Assembly (NCBI GenBank): GCA_905236985.1
Contig: CAJORF010000123.1
Coordinates: forward strand, 87,452-151,451
DNA length: 64,000 nt
Origin: an uncultured Bacteroidaceae bacterium
GTDB taxonomy: Bacteria > Bacteroidota > Bacteroidia > Bacteroidales > Bacteroidaceae
Reading direction: 5' to 3'
Each line of letters starts with the position of its first letter. The stretch's first letter is position 1. The notes beneath the pieces are model-generated. The model had not been told where the DNA came from, did no database searches, and saw nothing but the letters and a program-made list of their open reading frames with translations. The translations under genes and the position numbers were made by a program. Of this stretch, positions 53,861 through 62,532 are shown piece by piece.

Positions 53861-55189
53861 TTGTCTCACGCGTATATATTTATAAGAGGTGTAAGCAAGC
53901 GTATTCGGATATCTATCCGGCTGCGGGCTCTCCTGTTGCTATGGAGCTTTGCGCTTCAGTTGAACGCTGGGGTAGGGGATAGTATTGTGGCTCCCCGGCT
54001 GTCGCTGCGCAATCATCTCTCGCTGCATGGAGCAGCCTCGGTAGGATACATGACTCCTGTGGCGGGCTTGACCGAGGAGCTAATACATTCGCACACCACT
54101 GCGTTCTATGATTTGCGTTTGCGCTACCAGATGCGCCCCGAGGACGGGGATGCTTTCGATGTGCTGTTCCGCTATCCCGTGGTGCATTTTGGCGTCATTG
54201 TGGGTGACCTCAGTCATGTCGATCTTCACCGCCAGAGCTCGACCTATCGTTCAACGCTCGGATATACCATAGCTGCTTATTACGGCTTCGAACGTTTCTT
54301 CTTCCAGCGCAAACGCTGGGCTTTAGGCTATGACATCTTCAATGGTGTATCCTTTAACACTCGTCCTTACGATGCCTTCAAAAACGTCGATAACGAATAT
54401 ATCGGTGCTCATCTCTCCATCTTCTTAGGACTCGGTCTGACCGCCCGCTATCGCATCACACCGCAATGGACACTTTCGGCCTCCATTGACTTCAAGCATT
54501 ACAGTGCAGCATCGATGGTGCGCCCTAATCTTGGTGTCAACAGCTTCGGCCCTACGGTGGGCGTGACCTACGACTTTGCGCCCCAATCCCTTTGTGCCCC
54601 GACGGAATTGCCTACGGCTCAGCGCGCAGCCGACGTCCGTCACGAGGATGCGCGCCGCTTCTACTGTGAGCTCACTGCCGCTGTTGTGCCCAAGGCACTG
54701 CCTGATGAATATAACTATCTTGTAGCGCAGAACGCGTCTGACCCCAGTCGGTGCCCTGTGTACGTCGGTTACAACACGATGCTCTCAGCGATGTATCGCT
54801 ACCGGCTGCATCACGCCACTGGCATCGCTATTGATTACTCCTATCTCCCATATGTCAATCGTCTGAAAGAACTCGATGCCCCGCAGAATCATGATGTTAT
54901 TGACGGACGTCTGCTACGATATTCGCCACACGTCCTGGGATTCGGCGTGCGTCATGATGTAATCTATCGACACCTCTCTATCAACCTCGGCCTCGGCCTG
55001 TATGCTCGCCGCCGTATGGGCTGGCGTGCCGAGACGCAGGAGAGTCCGTTCTATCAGTTCATCGGTATCAACTACGCTCTGCCCTGTACCCATGACCGCC
55101 TCTTTGCTGGCTTCATGATTAAGGCCTTCCGTTTCTCAAAAGTCGATGGAATGTACTTCGGTTTAGGCTGGCGTTTTCGTAAAAAATAA
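53861..55189 (+). CDS. outer-membrane acyloxyacyl hydrolase/PagL-like protein, start uncertain
   Basis: An outer-membrane beta-barrel-type protein of up to 442 residues that resembles the Bacteroidales acyloxyacyl hydrolase (lipid A 3-O-deacylase-like) group. A hydrophobic export segment (RALLLLWSFALQLNAG) precedes alternating strands; recognisable parts are YYGFERFFFQRKRWALGYDI, GVSFNTRPYD and the C-terminal FRFSKVDGMYFGLGWRF ending. No ATG lies upstream of the export segment in this frame: the options are TTG 53861 (used) and TTG 53798 inside the fba terminator. The next ATG (about 54049) would remove the signal. Lipid A deacylation is inferred from the family and the catalytic triad is not proven here. 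Confidence 0.65.
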   Translation: MSHAYIFIRGVSKRIRISIRLRALLLLWSFALQLNAGVGDSIVAPRLSLRNHLSLHGAASVGYMTPVAGLTEELIHSHTTAFYDLRLRYQMRPEDGDAFDVLFRYPVVHFGVIVGDLSHVDLHRQSSTYRSTLGYTIAAYYGFERFFFQRKRWALGYDIFNGVSFNTRPYDAFKNVDNEYIGAHLSIFLGLGLTARYRITPQWTLSASIDFKHYSAASMVRPNLGVNSFGPTVGVTYDFAPQSLCAPTELPTAQRAADVRHEDARRFYCELTAAVVPKALPDEYNYLVAQNASDPSRCPVYVGYNTMLSAMYRYRLHHATGIAIDYSYLPYVNRLKELDAPQNHDVIDGRLLRYSPHVLGFGVRHDVIYRHLSINLGLGLYARRRMGWRAETQESPFYQFIGINYALPCTHDRLFAGFMIKAFRFSKVDGMYFGLGWRFRKK

Positions 55190-55232
55190 ATTATTGTTGA
55201 GACTGGATGAGCCACAAATGAAAATAAAGCGT

Positions 55233-55240
55233 TATCTTTG
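55233..55240 (+). promoter_or_regulatory. -7 box of the GH97 gene promoter
   Basis: TATCTTTG followed by CAGC, 39 nt before the ATG at 55280. A -33 element is not evident. Confidence 0.5.
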
Positions 55241-55279
55241 CAGCACCAAATACGGAATATTCACTAAACTCTAAATCTT

Positions 55280-57238
55280 ATGAAACAATTACCAAAAATG
55301 TTTTTCCTGTCGATGATGATGCTAACGCTGGCTGTCACTTCGGCTCAAGCGGCTAAGTCAAAAGTCCTCACATCGCCCAACGGCAAAATTGTCGTTGAAC
55401 TCCAAACAGACAAAGGACAGTTGGGGTACACCGTCAAGTGCGATAACAAAGTTGCCTATACCATCGATGGCATCTCTCTGAAAGTAGATCAACTGACGCT
55501 GCCCGTCGGTACGCCCAAGGCTGGTAAGACCGTTCACGTCGTCAAAAGCTTCAAGCCCGCTGTGCCTCTGAAGTTCTCGACCATCACAGAGGACTACAAT
55601 GAAACAACGATCGCTGTCGGGGCAGGTTCCAGCGTGTTGCTGCGTGTCATGAATAATGGTGTGGCTTATCGCTTCGTACTGAATAAGAAAGGCAATGTGG
55701 AGGTCTTCGATGACGTCTTCCGCCTCACGCCCGCTGAGGGCTTCACCATTCATAGACAGACAGCTCCCGACCATTTCAACACCAGCTACGAGGAAGCTTA
55801 TCGCTCCAGTTCCATGGAGGAATGGGCTGGTTCAGACCGAAAGATGTCAACATTGCCCCTGCTCATGTCCGGTGCGGATGATGTTCAGCTGCTCATCGGC
55901 GAGAGCGATGTAGATGATTATCCCCATCAGTTCCTTCATATCGACGGCGGAGCCATCGTGCCGCGCTATCCGAAGGCTCCCGTCAAGTGGGAACCGCGAG
56001 GCGATCGAGGCGAGCAGATCACCGAGGAGGCTCCTTTTATTGCTAAGACCAACGGACAGCGTGCACTGCCCTGGCGTTGGATCGCCGTGACGGATTCCAA
56101 GGGCATCATTGAACAGACTCTGCCTGTTCAACTCGCCCGTCGCAGTGTGTTGAAAGACGAGAGCTGGATCAAGCCCGGACAATTCTCATGGGAATGGTGG
56201 AACGGAGCAGCCCCCTTCGGACCTGACGTGGATTTCAAGGCTGGTTGTAACTACGAGACCTATTGCTATTTTGCAGACTTCGCCGCCAAGTTTGGCGTGG
56301 ATTATATCCTTCTTGACGAAGGCTGGGCTAAGAGTACGCGCGATCCCTTCCATGGAAACGACGGACTGCGTCTGCCCGAGCTCATCCAGTACTGCAATGC
56401 CAAGGGCGTGAAGATCGTGCTGTGGCTGCCCTGGCTCACCGTGGAACAGAACCTCGACCAACTGTTCAAGACCTACGCTGAATGGGGCATTCCCGCCGTG
56501 AAGATCGACTTTATGGATCATGCCGACCAATGGATGACGAATTTCTACAAGCGTGTGGTGCAGGAGGCTGCCAAGTACAAGATTCTCGTCGATTTCCATG
56601 GGGCCTTCACGCCATCTGGTTTGGAGTATGAGTACCCGAACTTGATCAGCTATGAAGGCGTGCTCGGCCTGGAGCAGATGGGCGGCTGTTTGCCAAAAAA
56701 TACCGTCTTTTTGCCTTTTATCCGTAATGCTGTGGGTGCTGCCGATTTTACACCTGGTGGTATGAATAACATGCAACCTCAGCAGTATAGTGCCCGCCGT
56801 CCGAACAGTGGTGCTCAAGGCACACGCGCCTTCCAGATGGCTCTGTATGTGGTGCTGGAGAGCGGTGTGCAAATGTTGGCCGATAATCCCACGCGCTACT
56901 ATCAGAATGAGGACTGCACGCGCTACATCGCTAGTGTGCCAACCACTTGGGACGAGACACGTGCGCTTGAGGCCAAGGCGGGTGAATATGTTGTCGTGGC
57001 GAAGCGTAAGGGCTCGAAGTGGTTCATCGGAGGCATCACGGGTGAATCGCCCCGTGACTTCCAGCTCAAACTTGATTTCCTCGGCGATGGTTCACATCGG
57101 ATGACGGCCTTCAAGGACGGTGTCAATGCCGACTATCAGGCAATGCATTATAATAAGGTTGAACAGGAAGTCAACAGCACCAGTGTCATCAATGTTCACA
57201 TGGCCAAGAATGGCGGTTGGGCGGCAGTGATTGAATAG
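55280..57238 (+). CDS. glycoside hydrolase family 97, retaining type
   Basis: A 652-residue exported alpha-glycosidase. Signal peptide 1-24; N-terminal beta-supersandwich (about 28-270, opening with VLTSPNGKIVVELQTDKGQL), central TIM barrel (about 280-540, with FSWEWWNGAAPFG and DYILLDEGWA) and a C-terminal beta domain (about 560-650). In the barrel, Asp410 in AVKIDFMDHADQ sits where retaining GH97 alpha-galactosidases carry the nucleophile, and Glu459 in ISYEGVLG is a candidate acid/base. The inverting SusB-type glucoamylases instead use Glu residues. Alpha-galactosidase-like activity is therefore likely, though the substrate is inferred. It stands alone, with its own promoter. Confidence 0.9.
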   Translation: MKQLPKMFFLSMMMLTLAVTSAQAAKSKVLTSPNGKIVVELQTDKGQLGYTVKCDNKVAYTIDGISLKVDQLTLPVGTPKAGKTVHVVKSFKPAVPLKFSTITEDYNETTIAVGAGSSVLLRVMNNGVAYRFVLNKKGNVEVFDDVFRLTPAEGFTIHRQTAPDHFNTSYEEAYRSSSMEEWAGSDRKMSTLPLLMSGADDVQLLIGESDVDDYPHQFLHIDGGAIVPRYPKAPVKWEPRGDRGEQITEEAPFIAKTNGQRALPWRWIAVTDSKGIIEQTLPVQLARRSVLKDESWIKPGQFSWEWWNGAAPFGPDVDFKAGCNYETYCYFADFAAKFGVDYILLDEGWAKSTRDPFHGNDGLRLPELIQYCNAKGVKIVLWLPWLTVEQNLDQLFKTYAEWGIPAVKIDFMDHADQWMTNFYKRVVQEAAKYKILVDFHGAFTPSGLEYEYPNLISYEGVLGLEQMGGCLPKNTVFLPFIRNAVGAADFTPGGMNNMQPQQYSARRPNSGAQGTRAFQMALYVVLESGVQMLADNPTRYYQNEDCTRYIASVPTTWDETRALEAKAGEYVVVAKRKGSKWFIGGITGESPRDFQLKLDFLGDGSHRMTAFKDGVNADYQAMHYNKVEQEVNSTSVINVHMAKNGGWAAVIE

Positions 57239-57317
57239 TGTAATCAATCACTTGTTTTACAAATTTGAGAGATTTTAATGCTTTTTATTGTTAAAAATCC
57301 TAAAATGTTTGTTTGCT

Positions 57318-57351
57318 TTTGCGCGCGAACGGTATTTATGTTGTACTTTTG
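57318..57351 (+). promoter_or_regulatory. promoter of the collagen-like lipoprotein gene
   Basis: -33 TTTG (57318-57321), 22-nt spacer, -7 TACTTTTG (57344-57351). The leader to the ATG at 57438 is about 80 nt. Confidence 0.6.
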
Positions 57352-57437
57352 CAAAGGAAATATGGTATAGAAACCGAGTCAATATTTTAAAAAGGCAAAA
57401 TATTAATTATTTATCTCGTAGAATAATACGAAAAATC

Positions 57438-60400
57438 ATGAAAAGAAAGTATTCTTATCTGCTCCTTGGAGCAGTGGCTTTTGTAAGCCTGGGAATTTTC
57501 ACTTCTTGCAGAGACTATGACAATAGTGAAGAGGTGAAGTATGAACTTGAAGCTGCAGACGCAGAGCTCCAGAAGCAAATCGATGATCTTCGTGCTGCCT
57601 TGGCTAAGGTTAGGTCATGCGGCTGCAACTTCATCGAGAATGGCGAACTCACCGAGAACGCAAAGCAAATCCTCTACCGCTATCTCAATGAAATCGGTTA
57701 TTGCACTTGGACTATCGGTCCTGATGGTTACTGGTACAAGAATGGCGAGAAGACAGATTTCTACTCCCGCGGTGCTGACGGTCGTGATGGCACCAATGCT
57801 GACAAATGGACCATTGGCAGCGATGATTATTGGTATCTCAATGGAGAGAAAACTAACTACAAGGCTGTCGGAAGAGATGGCTTGGACGGCAAAGATGGTA
57901 AAGACGGTAAGGACGGCCAAGACGGTAAAGACGGCATTGATGGCAAAGACGGTCAGAACGGTAAGGATGGCATTGACGGCCAGAACGGTAAGGATGGCAT
58001 TGACGGCCAGAACGGTAAGGACGGCGCCTCCTGGACTATCGGTGAAGACGGTTACTGGTATCTTAACGGTGAGAAAACAGATTACAAGGCCATTGGTAAG
58101 GACGGCAAGGATGGTAAAGACGGTAAGGACGGTAAAGACGGCAAGGATGGTAAAGACGGCTCAAGTTCTAGTATCGTTTGGACTATCGGTGCCGACGGCT
58201 ATTGGTATCGCAATGGACAAAAGACTGGATATAAGGCTATAGGTCAGGATGCTGACGTTTGGACTATTGGTGCTGACGGCTATTGGTATCGCAATGGTCA
58301 GAAGACTGGCTACAAGGCTATTGGTACGGATGGCCAAAATGGTCAGGACGGTCAGAATGGTCAGGACGGTAAGGATGCTGATGTATGGACTATCGGCACT
58401 GATGGCTATTGGTATAAGAATGGCGTGAAGACCGACTACAAGGCGATCGGTACAGATGGCCAAAACGGTCAGAATGGTCAAGACGGTCAGGATGGTAAGG
58501 ATGGTGCCACTTGGACTATTGGCGAAGACGGCTATTGGTATCTAAATGGTACGAAGACCAGCTACAAGGCTATTGGCCAAGATGGTACAGATGGTACTAA
58601 TGGAACTAATGGTACTGATGCTGATGTATGGACTATCGGCACTGATGGCTATTGGTATAAGAATGGTGTTAAGACCGAGTACAAGGCTGTACCCGACGCT
58701 CCCACTCCTGGTGATGTCTGGACTATTGGTGCTGACGGCTTCTGGTACAAGAATGGTACGAAGACCGAATATAAGGCCATTGGACAGGACGGTACAAACG
58801 GCACCGATGGTTCAAATGGCACCACTCCGACTATTGGTGCAAACGGCAACTGGTGGATTGGTTCCACAGATACTGGCATTCCAGCTCAAGGTCCTAAGGG
58901 TGATCAAGGCGAAACTGGTAAGAGCGGCAGTACGCCTAACATTGATGCAGAAGGTTACTGGACACTTGATGGCGAACGCATCTTGATTAACGGCCAGCCT
59001 GTGAAGGCTATCGGTCAGGATGGTAAGGACGGTACGGATTGGAGCGATGCAGACATCCGCACTAAGGTTCTTGAAATCATCAAGGATGCCTTCGGACTGG
59101 AAGATAATCCTCTCACTATCGATGAAATTGAAAAGATTGTCACGACGGCTATCGAAAACCATCCGACTATCGTTCACATCAAGCAGATCCACGATGATAT
59201 CGTGAATAGCTACACCACCCTTGGCTACACCAGTCTCCCCGACTATATGGAGAAGGTTGACGCTCAGGTGAAGAAGAACAAGACCGATATAGAGAATATC
59301 AAGAAAGATATTGAAGCTCTGGAGAAGAAGGTCGAGAATTTGGAGAAAGCTGAGAAGCAATACATCTCCAGCATTGTCCTCAACCAGGCTGTGAACCCTG
59401 TCTTCGGTAAATTTAACTTCCCCGCTGATGTCCGTAATAACATGCTGTTAGGTTACTTTGGCATATCTACCATCGATGGTGAATTCCCCTCCAAGGGTAC
59501 TACGGGTTATTATGTTGATCTTTATAAGAAGTATGGCCTAACCGCTGCTGAAATGTCAATGCTTAATCCAGAGACTTATGAGTATTTCTCAGGGGATATC
59601 CTTCTCGAGGACGGTGACGAAGGCGATTTCTTGAATATCGGTAAGCTTTACATGACGGTTAACCCCACCAAGATTGATTATTCAGGTACTGATTTTACGC
59701 TTGTAAACAGCCTTGGCGAGGAATCAGACGCTATACTCACTCCTTTGAAGCCCTCTACACACAAGATAACTTTTGGTTACACACGTGTTGGGATCCAAAG
59801 CGAAGCCACCAATGGTTTCTATGAGACAGAGTTGAAGATTGCAAAGTCCGATGTGAAGAAGAATGCAATCAGAACTGATGGTCTGCTCGACGAAGTCAAA
59901 GAGGTCATCAAGAGCCTCAAGAGCACGGAGGTTTCCATCAATAGGAATGATATCAAGATTACCCGTGGTGAACCCCTCAACCTCTCTAAGTTGGCTTTGA
60001 CCGTATATAGCAGTTTGTCCGACTTCAGCGATGCTTATGCTGTGAAGGCTACATGGAATGATGCCGTTGCTGGTCAACGTAGTGTCTATTCTCAGTATGG
60101 TGTCGCAGCTGCTTCCTTCAAGGCTCTCGGCGGCTACAACTCCTTTAAGGACTTCAACTACCAGACTGTTCCTGGTTACGAGGCCGCTTGGAACTTAATC
60201 GATAGGGTTGCCGGTTCGATTAAGTCTCAAATCAAGAAGGCTTGGCCTAACTTCAAAGATCTTCACATGCCGACCATCAAGTACGTCACATTTGAACCTC
60301 CCACGGACAACGGTCAGTATGCTCTTAACATCACTATTCAGTATAAGGCTGAATCCGGTTATACTTTCACTGAAGGTGATACGGGTTATCTCGCTATCTA

Positions 60401-61115
60401 TGACAATGCACAAAATCTCGTTGCTCAGATTCCATTTGGTAAGGTTACAAAGGAGGGCGATAATGTTGTCCTTACAGTTTACAGTTATGAGAAGAACCTC
60501 TATCCTGAGTTCAAGAAGGTGTTTGATACCATCGACGAAGCATTTGGTGATGTGAATGATACCTATAAGGATCTTGAGAAGTTGTTGGAGGATGTCAATG
60601 GTATTCTTGAAGATGTCAACACTACTGAACAGAGATTGGAGAATGGAGTGGACAAGGTCGCCAATGTTCTTCATAATTGGCTCTCCAAGGCTAATAGCCG
60701 TATTGTTAATTTCATCAACTCCTCGAACTATCGTGTGCAGCCCTTCGCCATTGCTTCGAGTGACAAGGGAACGAAGACCGCTAGCAGAGCTAAGAATTAC
60801 CCAACAGCTATCTCAAGTTCAACAGACTTTGTGATTATCAACTACACGGGAGATTTCATCGCACCAGCTCTGAAGAAGTACTTCGCTTGTACGAATGTCT
60901 TCAAGGGCACTGCTAGCGCACAAGATGGCGATGCTGATTGTCTGAATGCCCTCAAGGCTGTTAACAATGGACAGCTGAACAAGGTGCTTCCGGGTTCTAC
61001 TTTCACGGTTAACGCTTCTGGATTCCAGAGTGGTTACGTTTATGAGATGATTGTCTCTGCTTTGGATTATGAAGGTGTGCAGACCGCAAGTAGATTCTAT
61101 GTCACTGTAAAGTAA
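57438..61115 (+). CDS. collagen-like, WTIG-repeat surface lipoprotein
   Basis: A 1225-residue lipoprotein (lipobox FTSC, Cys24). A short N-terminal coiled coil (about 33-55, LEAADAELQKQIDDLRAALA) is followed by nine close copies of a 22-24-residue module (WTIG-x-DGYWY, then NG-x-KT-x-YKAIG) and two degenerate ones, separated by collagen-type Gly-Xaa-Yaa runs rich in DGK, DGQ and NGK (about residues 90-530). A second coiled coil (about 605-650, with KKDIEALEKKVENLEKAEK) leads to a large C-terminal region (about 655-1225) that I do not recognise. The module recalls the N-terminal part of proteins annotated as PL29/DUF4988-type in Bacteroides, but no lyase domain is evident. The ATG at 57438 starts the lipoprotein signal. 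A stalk-like surface fibre is inferred. Confidence 0.8.
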   Translation: MKRKYSYLLLGAVAFVSLGIFTSCRDYDNSEEVKYELEAADAELQKQIDDLRAALAKVRSCGCNFIENGELTENAKQILYRYLNEIGYCTWTIGPDGYWYKNGEKTDFYSRGADGRDGTNADKWTIGSDDYWYLNGEKTNYKAVGRDGLDGKDGKDGKDGQDGKDGIDGKDGQNGKDGIDGQNGKDGIDGQNGKDGASWTIGEDGYWYLNGEKTDYKAIGKDGKDGKDGKDGKDGKDGKDGSSSSIVWTIGADGYWYRNGQKTGYKAIGQDADVWTIGADGYWYRNGQKTGYKAIGTDGQNGQDGQNGQDGKDADVWTIGTDGYWYKNGVKTDYKAIGTDGQNGQNGQDGQDGKDGATWTIGEDGYWYLNGTKTSYKAIGQDGTDGTNGTNGTDADVWTIGTDGYWYKNGVKTEYKAVPDAPTPGDVWTIGADGFWYKNGTKTEYKAIGQDGTNGTDGSNGTTPTIGANGNWWIGSTDTGIPAQGPKGDQGETGKSGSTPNIDAEGYWTLDGERILINGQPVKAIGQDGKDGTDWSDADIRTKVLEIIKDAFGLEDNPLTIDEIEKIVTTAIENHPTIVHIKQIHDDIVNSYTTLGYTSLPDYMEKVDAQVKKNKTDIENIKKDIEALEKKVENLEKAEKQYISSIVLNQAVNPVFGKFNFPADVRNNMLLGYFGISTIDGEFPSKGTTGYYVDLYKKYGLTAAEMSMLNPETYEYFSGDILLEDGDEGDFLNIGKLYMTVNPTKIDYSGTDFTLVNSLGEESDAILTPLKPSTHKITFGYTRVGIQSEATNGFYETELKIAKSDVKKNAIRTDGLLDEVKEVIKSLKSTEVSINRNDIKITRGEPLNLSKLALTVYSSLSDFSDAYAVKATWNDAVAGQRSVYSQYGVAAASFKALGGYNSFKDFNYQTVPGYEAAWNLIDRVAGSIKSQIKKAWPNFKDLHMPTIKYVTFEPPTDNGQYALNITIQYKAESGYTFTEGDTGYLAIYDNAQNLVAQIPFGKVTKEGDNVVLTVYSYEKNLYPEFKKVFDTIDEAFGDVNDTYKDLEKLLEDVNGILEDVNTTEQRLENGVDKVANVLHNWLSKANSRIVNFINSSNYRVQPFAIASSDKGTKTASRAKNYPTAISSSTDFVIINYTGDFIAPALKKYFACTNVFKGTASAQDGDADCLNALKAVNNGQLNKVLPGSTFTVNASGFQSGYVYEMIVSALDYEGVQTASRFYVTVK
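57712..59015 (+). repeat. tandem WTIG modules alternating with Gly-Xaa-Yaa tracts
   Basis: Eleven modules (nine well conserved) lie in this part of the lipoprotein gene. DNA copies are very similar, for example those starting near 58176 and 58255, and the collagen tracts contain repeated 27-nt units (ATTGACGGCCAGAACGG type, 57970-58028). High identity makes copy-number change by recombination likely. Confidence 0.85.
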
Positions 61116-61156
61116 TTCAAGTGTTTTAATAATAACGAATTACGGCCCTATATATT

Positions 61157-61205
61157 CATGTGGAAAACGGACGCCACACCTTCGGTTAAACGTCCGTTCC
61201 ACATG
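61157..61205 (+). terminator. hairpin after the collagen-like gene
   Basis: Arms 61157-61173 and 61191-61205 (CATGTGG and AACGGACG with its complement) form a 15-bp stem with a two-A bulge and a 17-nt loop. It is followed by an A-rich rather than T-rich stretch, so termination is likely but not certain. Confidence 0.6.
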
Positions 61206-61279
61206 ATTAGAATGAACAAAATAAGTATAGGGATTTAGTTCTTTACATGAAACGAATAAACATATTAATTAGTTACAAT

Positions 61280-62422
61280 ATGAACATGAGGAAAACGATC
61301 TATGCAGCACTTTTGGCTATGTGCTGTGTAAATGCTACTGCTCAGGAGGCGACTACAGAGTACGTTTTCAAACCGCACTGGAATCTTCAGGTGCAGGGCG
61401 GTGTTCAGGAGACGTTGGGCGAGGTGAGCTTCGGCGACCTCCTCTCTCCCAATGCTCAGCTCAGCGTTGGTTATCAGTTTCATCCAGTTGTTGGTGCTCG
61501 TTTATCCTTCAACGCGTGGCAAAGCAAGGCTGGTACGGAATTGAAAATCAACCAGACAACTTATAAATGGAAGTGGAATTATGTTGCTCCTATGGTTGAT
61601 GTGACATTTGATCTCTGCAATCTCATTGGAGGTTTTAATCCTAAGCGTGTTGTCAGTGTTGGCATCTTTGGTGGAGTCGGAGCTAATATCGGTTTCGGCA
61701 ACGATGAGGCTGCAGAAGCCAACACCGCTATGCTCAACGCTTTCAAAACAGAAAAATATACACCTTCCACCGACGTACAGTTCAACAAGTATCTGTGGGA
61801 TGGAACAAAGGTTCGTTTTGTTGGTCGCTTCGGTGCCAATCTCGACTTCCGCCTCTCCGACGTGATCAGCCTCGGCCTCGAGGTTTCTGCTAATGTACTT
61901 GACGATCACTACAACTCCAAGAAGGCTGAGAATGCTGACTGGTATTTCAATGGACTCTTAGGTCTGAAGTTCAACCTCGGTAAATCCTATACGACGAGAA
62001 CTATTGAGCCGCACGTTTGCCCTGTTGCGCCCGAGCCCAAGGTTGTTGAAAAGGTTGTTGAAAAGATTGTCGAAAAGCCTGCTCCTGTGCCCGTTGTGCA
62101 GCCGCTCCGTCGCGACATCTTCTTTGTCATTCGTGGCACGAAGATCTCTGAAGAGGAAATGGTTAAGGTTCGTGAGATTGCTCAGTATCTCTATCAGAAT
62201 CCCTCGGCAAAGGTCAGCATAACGGGTTATGCTGATAAGAACACAGGTAATACTAAGATAAATAGTGGACTTTCCGAGAAACGTGCAAAGGTTGTAGCCG
62301 ATACGCTGATGAGACAATTCGGCATTGAAGCAAATCGTATCACTACAGATGCTAAGGGTGATACCGAACAGCCTTATGATACACCAGAACACAATCGTGT
62401 TAGTATCTGTATCTCTAAGTAA
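61280..62422 (+). CDS. OmpA-family outer-membrane protein
   Basis: A 380-residue protein with signal peptide (about 1-22, ending NATAQ), an N-terminal beta-barrel (about 25-240; GYQFHPVVGARLSFNAWQSK, FNGLLGLKFNLGKSY), a Val/Glu/Lys/Pro linker (KVVEKVVEKIVEKPAP) and a C-terminal OmpA peptidoglycan-binding domain (about 290-380; SITGYADKNTGNTKINSGLS, SEKRAKVVADTL, HNRVSICI). It links outer membrane and cell wall. Three in-frame ATGs are possible (61247, 61280, 61286); the later ones begin the signal peptide directly, and 61280 is a choice, not a proof. It follows the collagen-like lipoprotein gene after a hairpin. Confidence 0.9.
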   Translation: MNMRKTIYAALLAMCCVNATAQEATTEYVFKPHWNLQVQGGVQETLGEVSFGDLLSPNAQLSVGYQFHPVVGARLSFNAWQSKAGTELKINQTTYKWKWNYVAPMVDVTFDLCNLIGGFNPKRVVSVGIFGGVGANIGFGNDEAAEANTAMLNAFKTEKYTPSTDVQFNKYLWDGTKVRFVGRFGANLDFRLSDVISLGLEVSANVLDDHYNSKKAENADWYFNGLLGLKFNLGKSYTTRTIEPHVCPVAPEPKVVEKVVEKIVEKPAPVPVVQPLRRDIFFVIRGTKISEEEMVKVREIAQYLYQNPSAKVSITGYADKNTGNTKINSGLSEKRAKVVADTLMRQFGIEANRITTDAKGDTEQPYDTPEHNRVSICISK

Positions 62423-62456
62423 AGAGACAGCTACCACTCATTTTCTATTACCACGA

Positions 62457-62512
62457 AGGACTCCATCAGTTATATACCATTTGCAGAATGTTGTATGGCT
62501 TGATGGAGTCCT
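62457..62512 (+). terminator. terminator after the OmpA-family gene
   Basis: A 12-bp perfect stem (62457-62468 with 62501-62512, core GGACTCCATCA) enclosing a 32-nt loop that can pair further (ATAC/GTAT), followed by CCATTTTTT. Confidence 0.8.
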
Positions 62513-62532
62513 CCATTTTTTAACTATTCTAT

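Noticed and set aside
57712..59015. Possible CRISPR array because of regular repeats
   Set aside because: Repeats are in frame within one long ORF, with no unique spacers and no cas genes nearby. The same holds for the prmA repeat.
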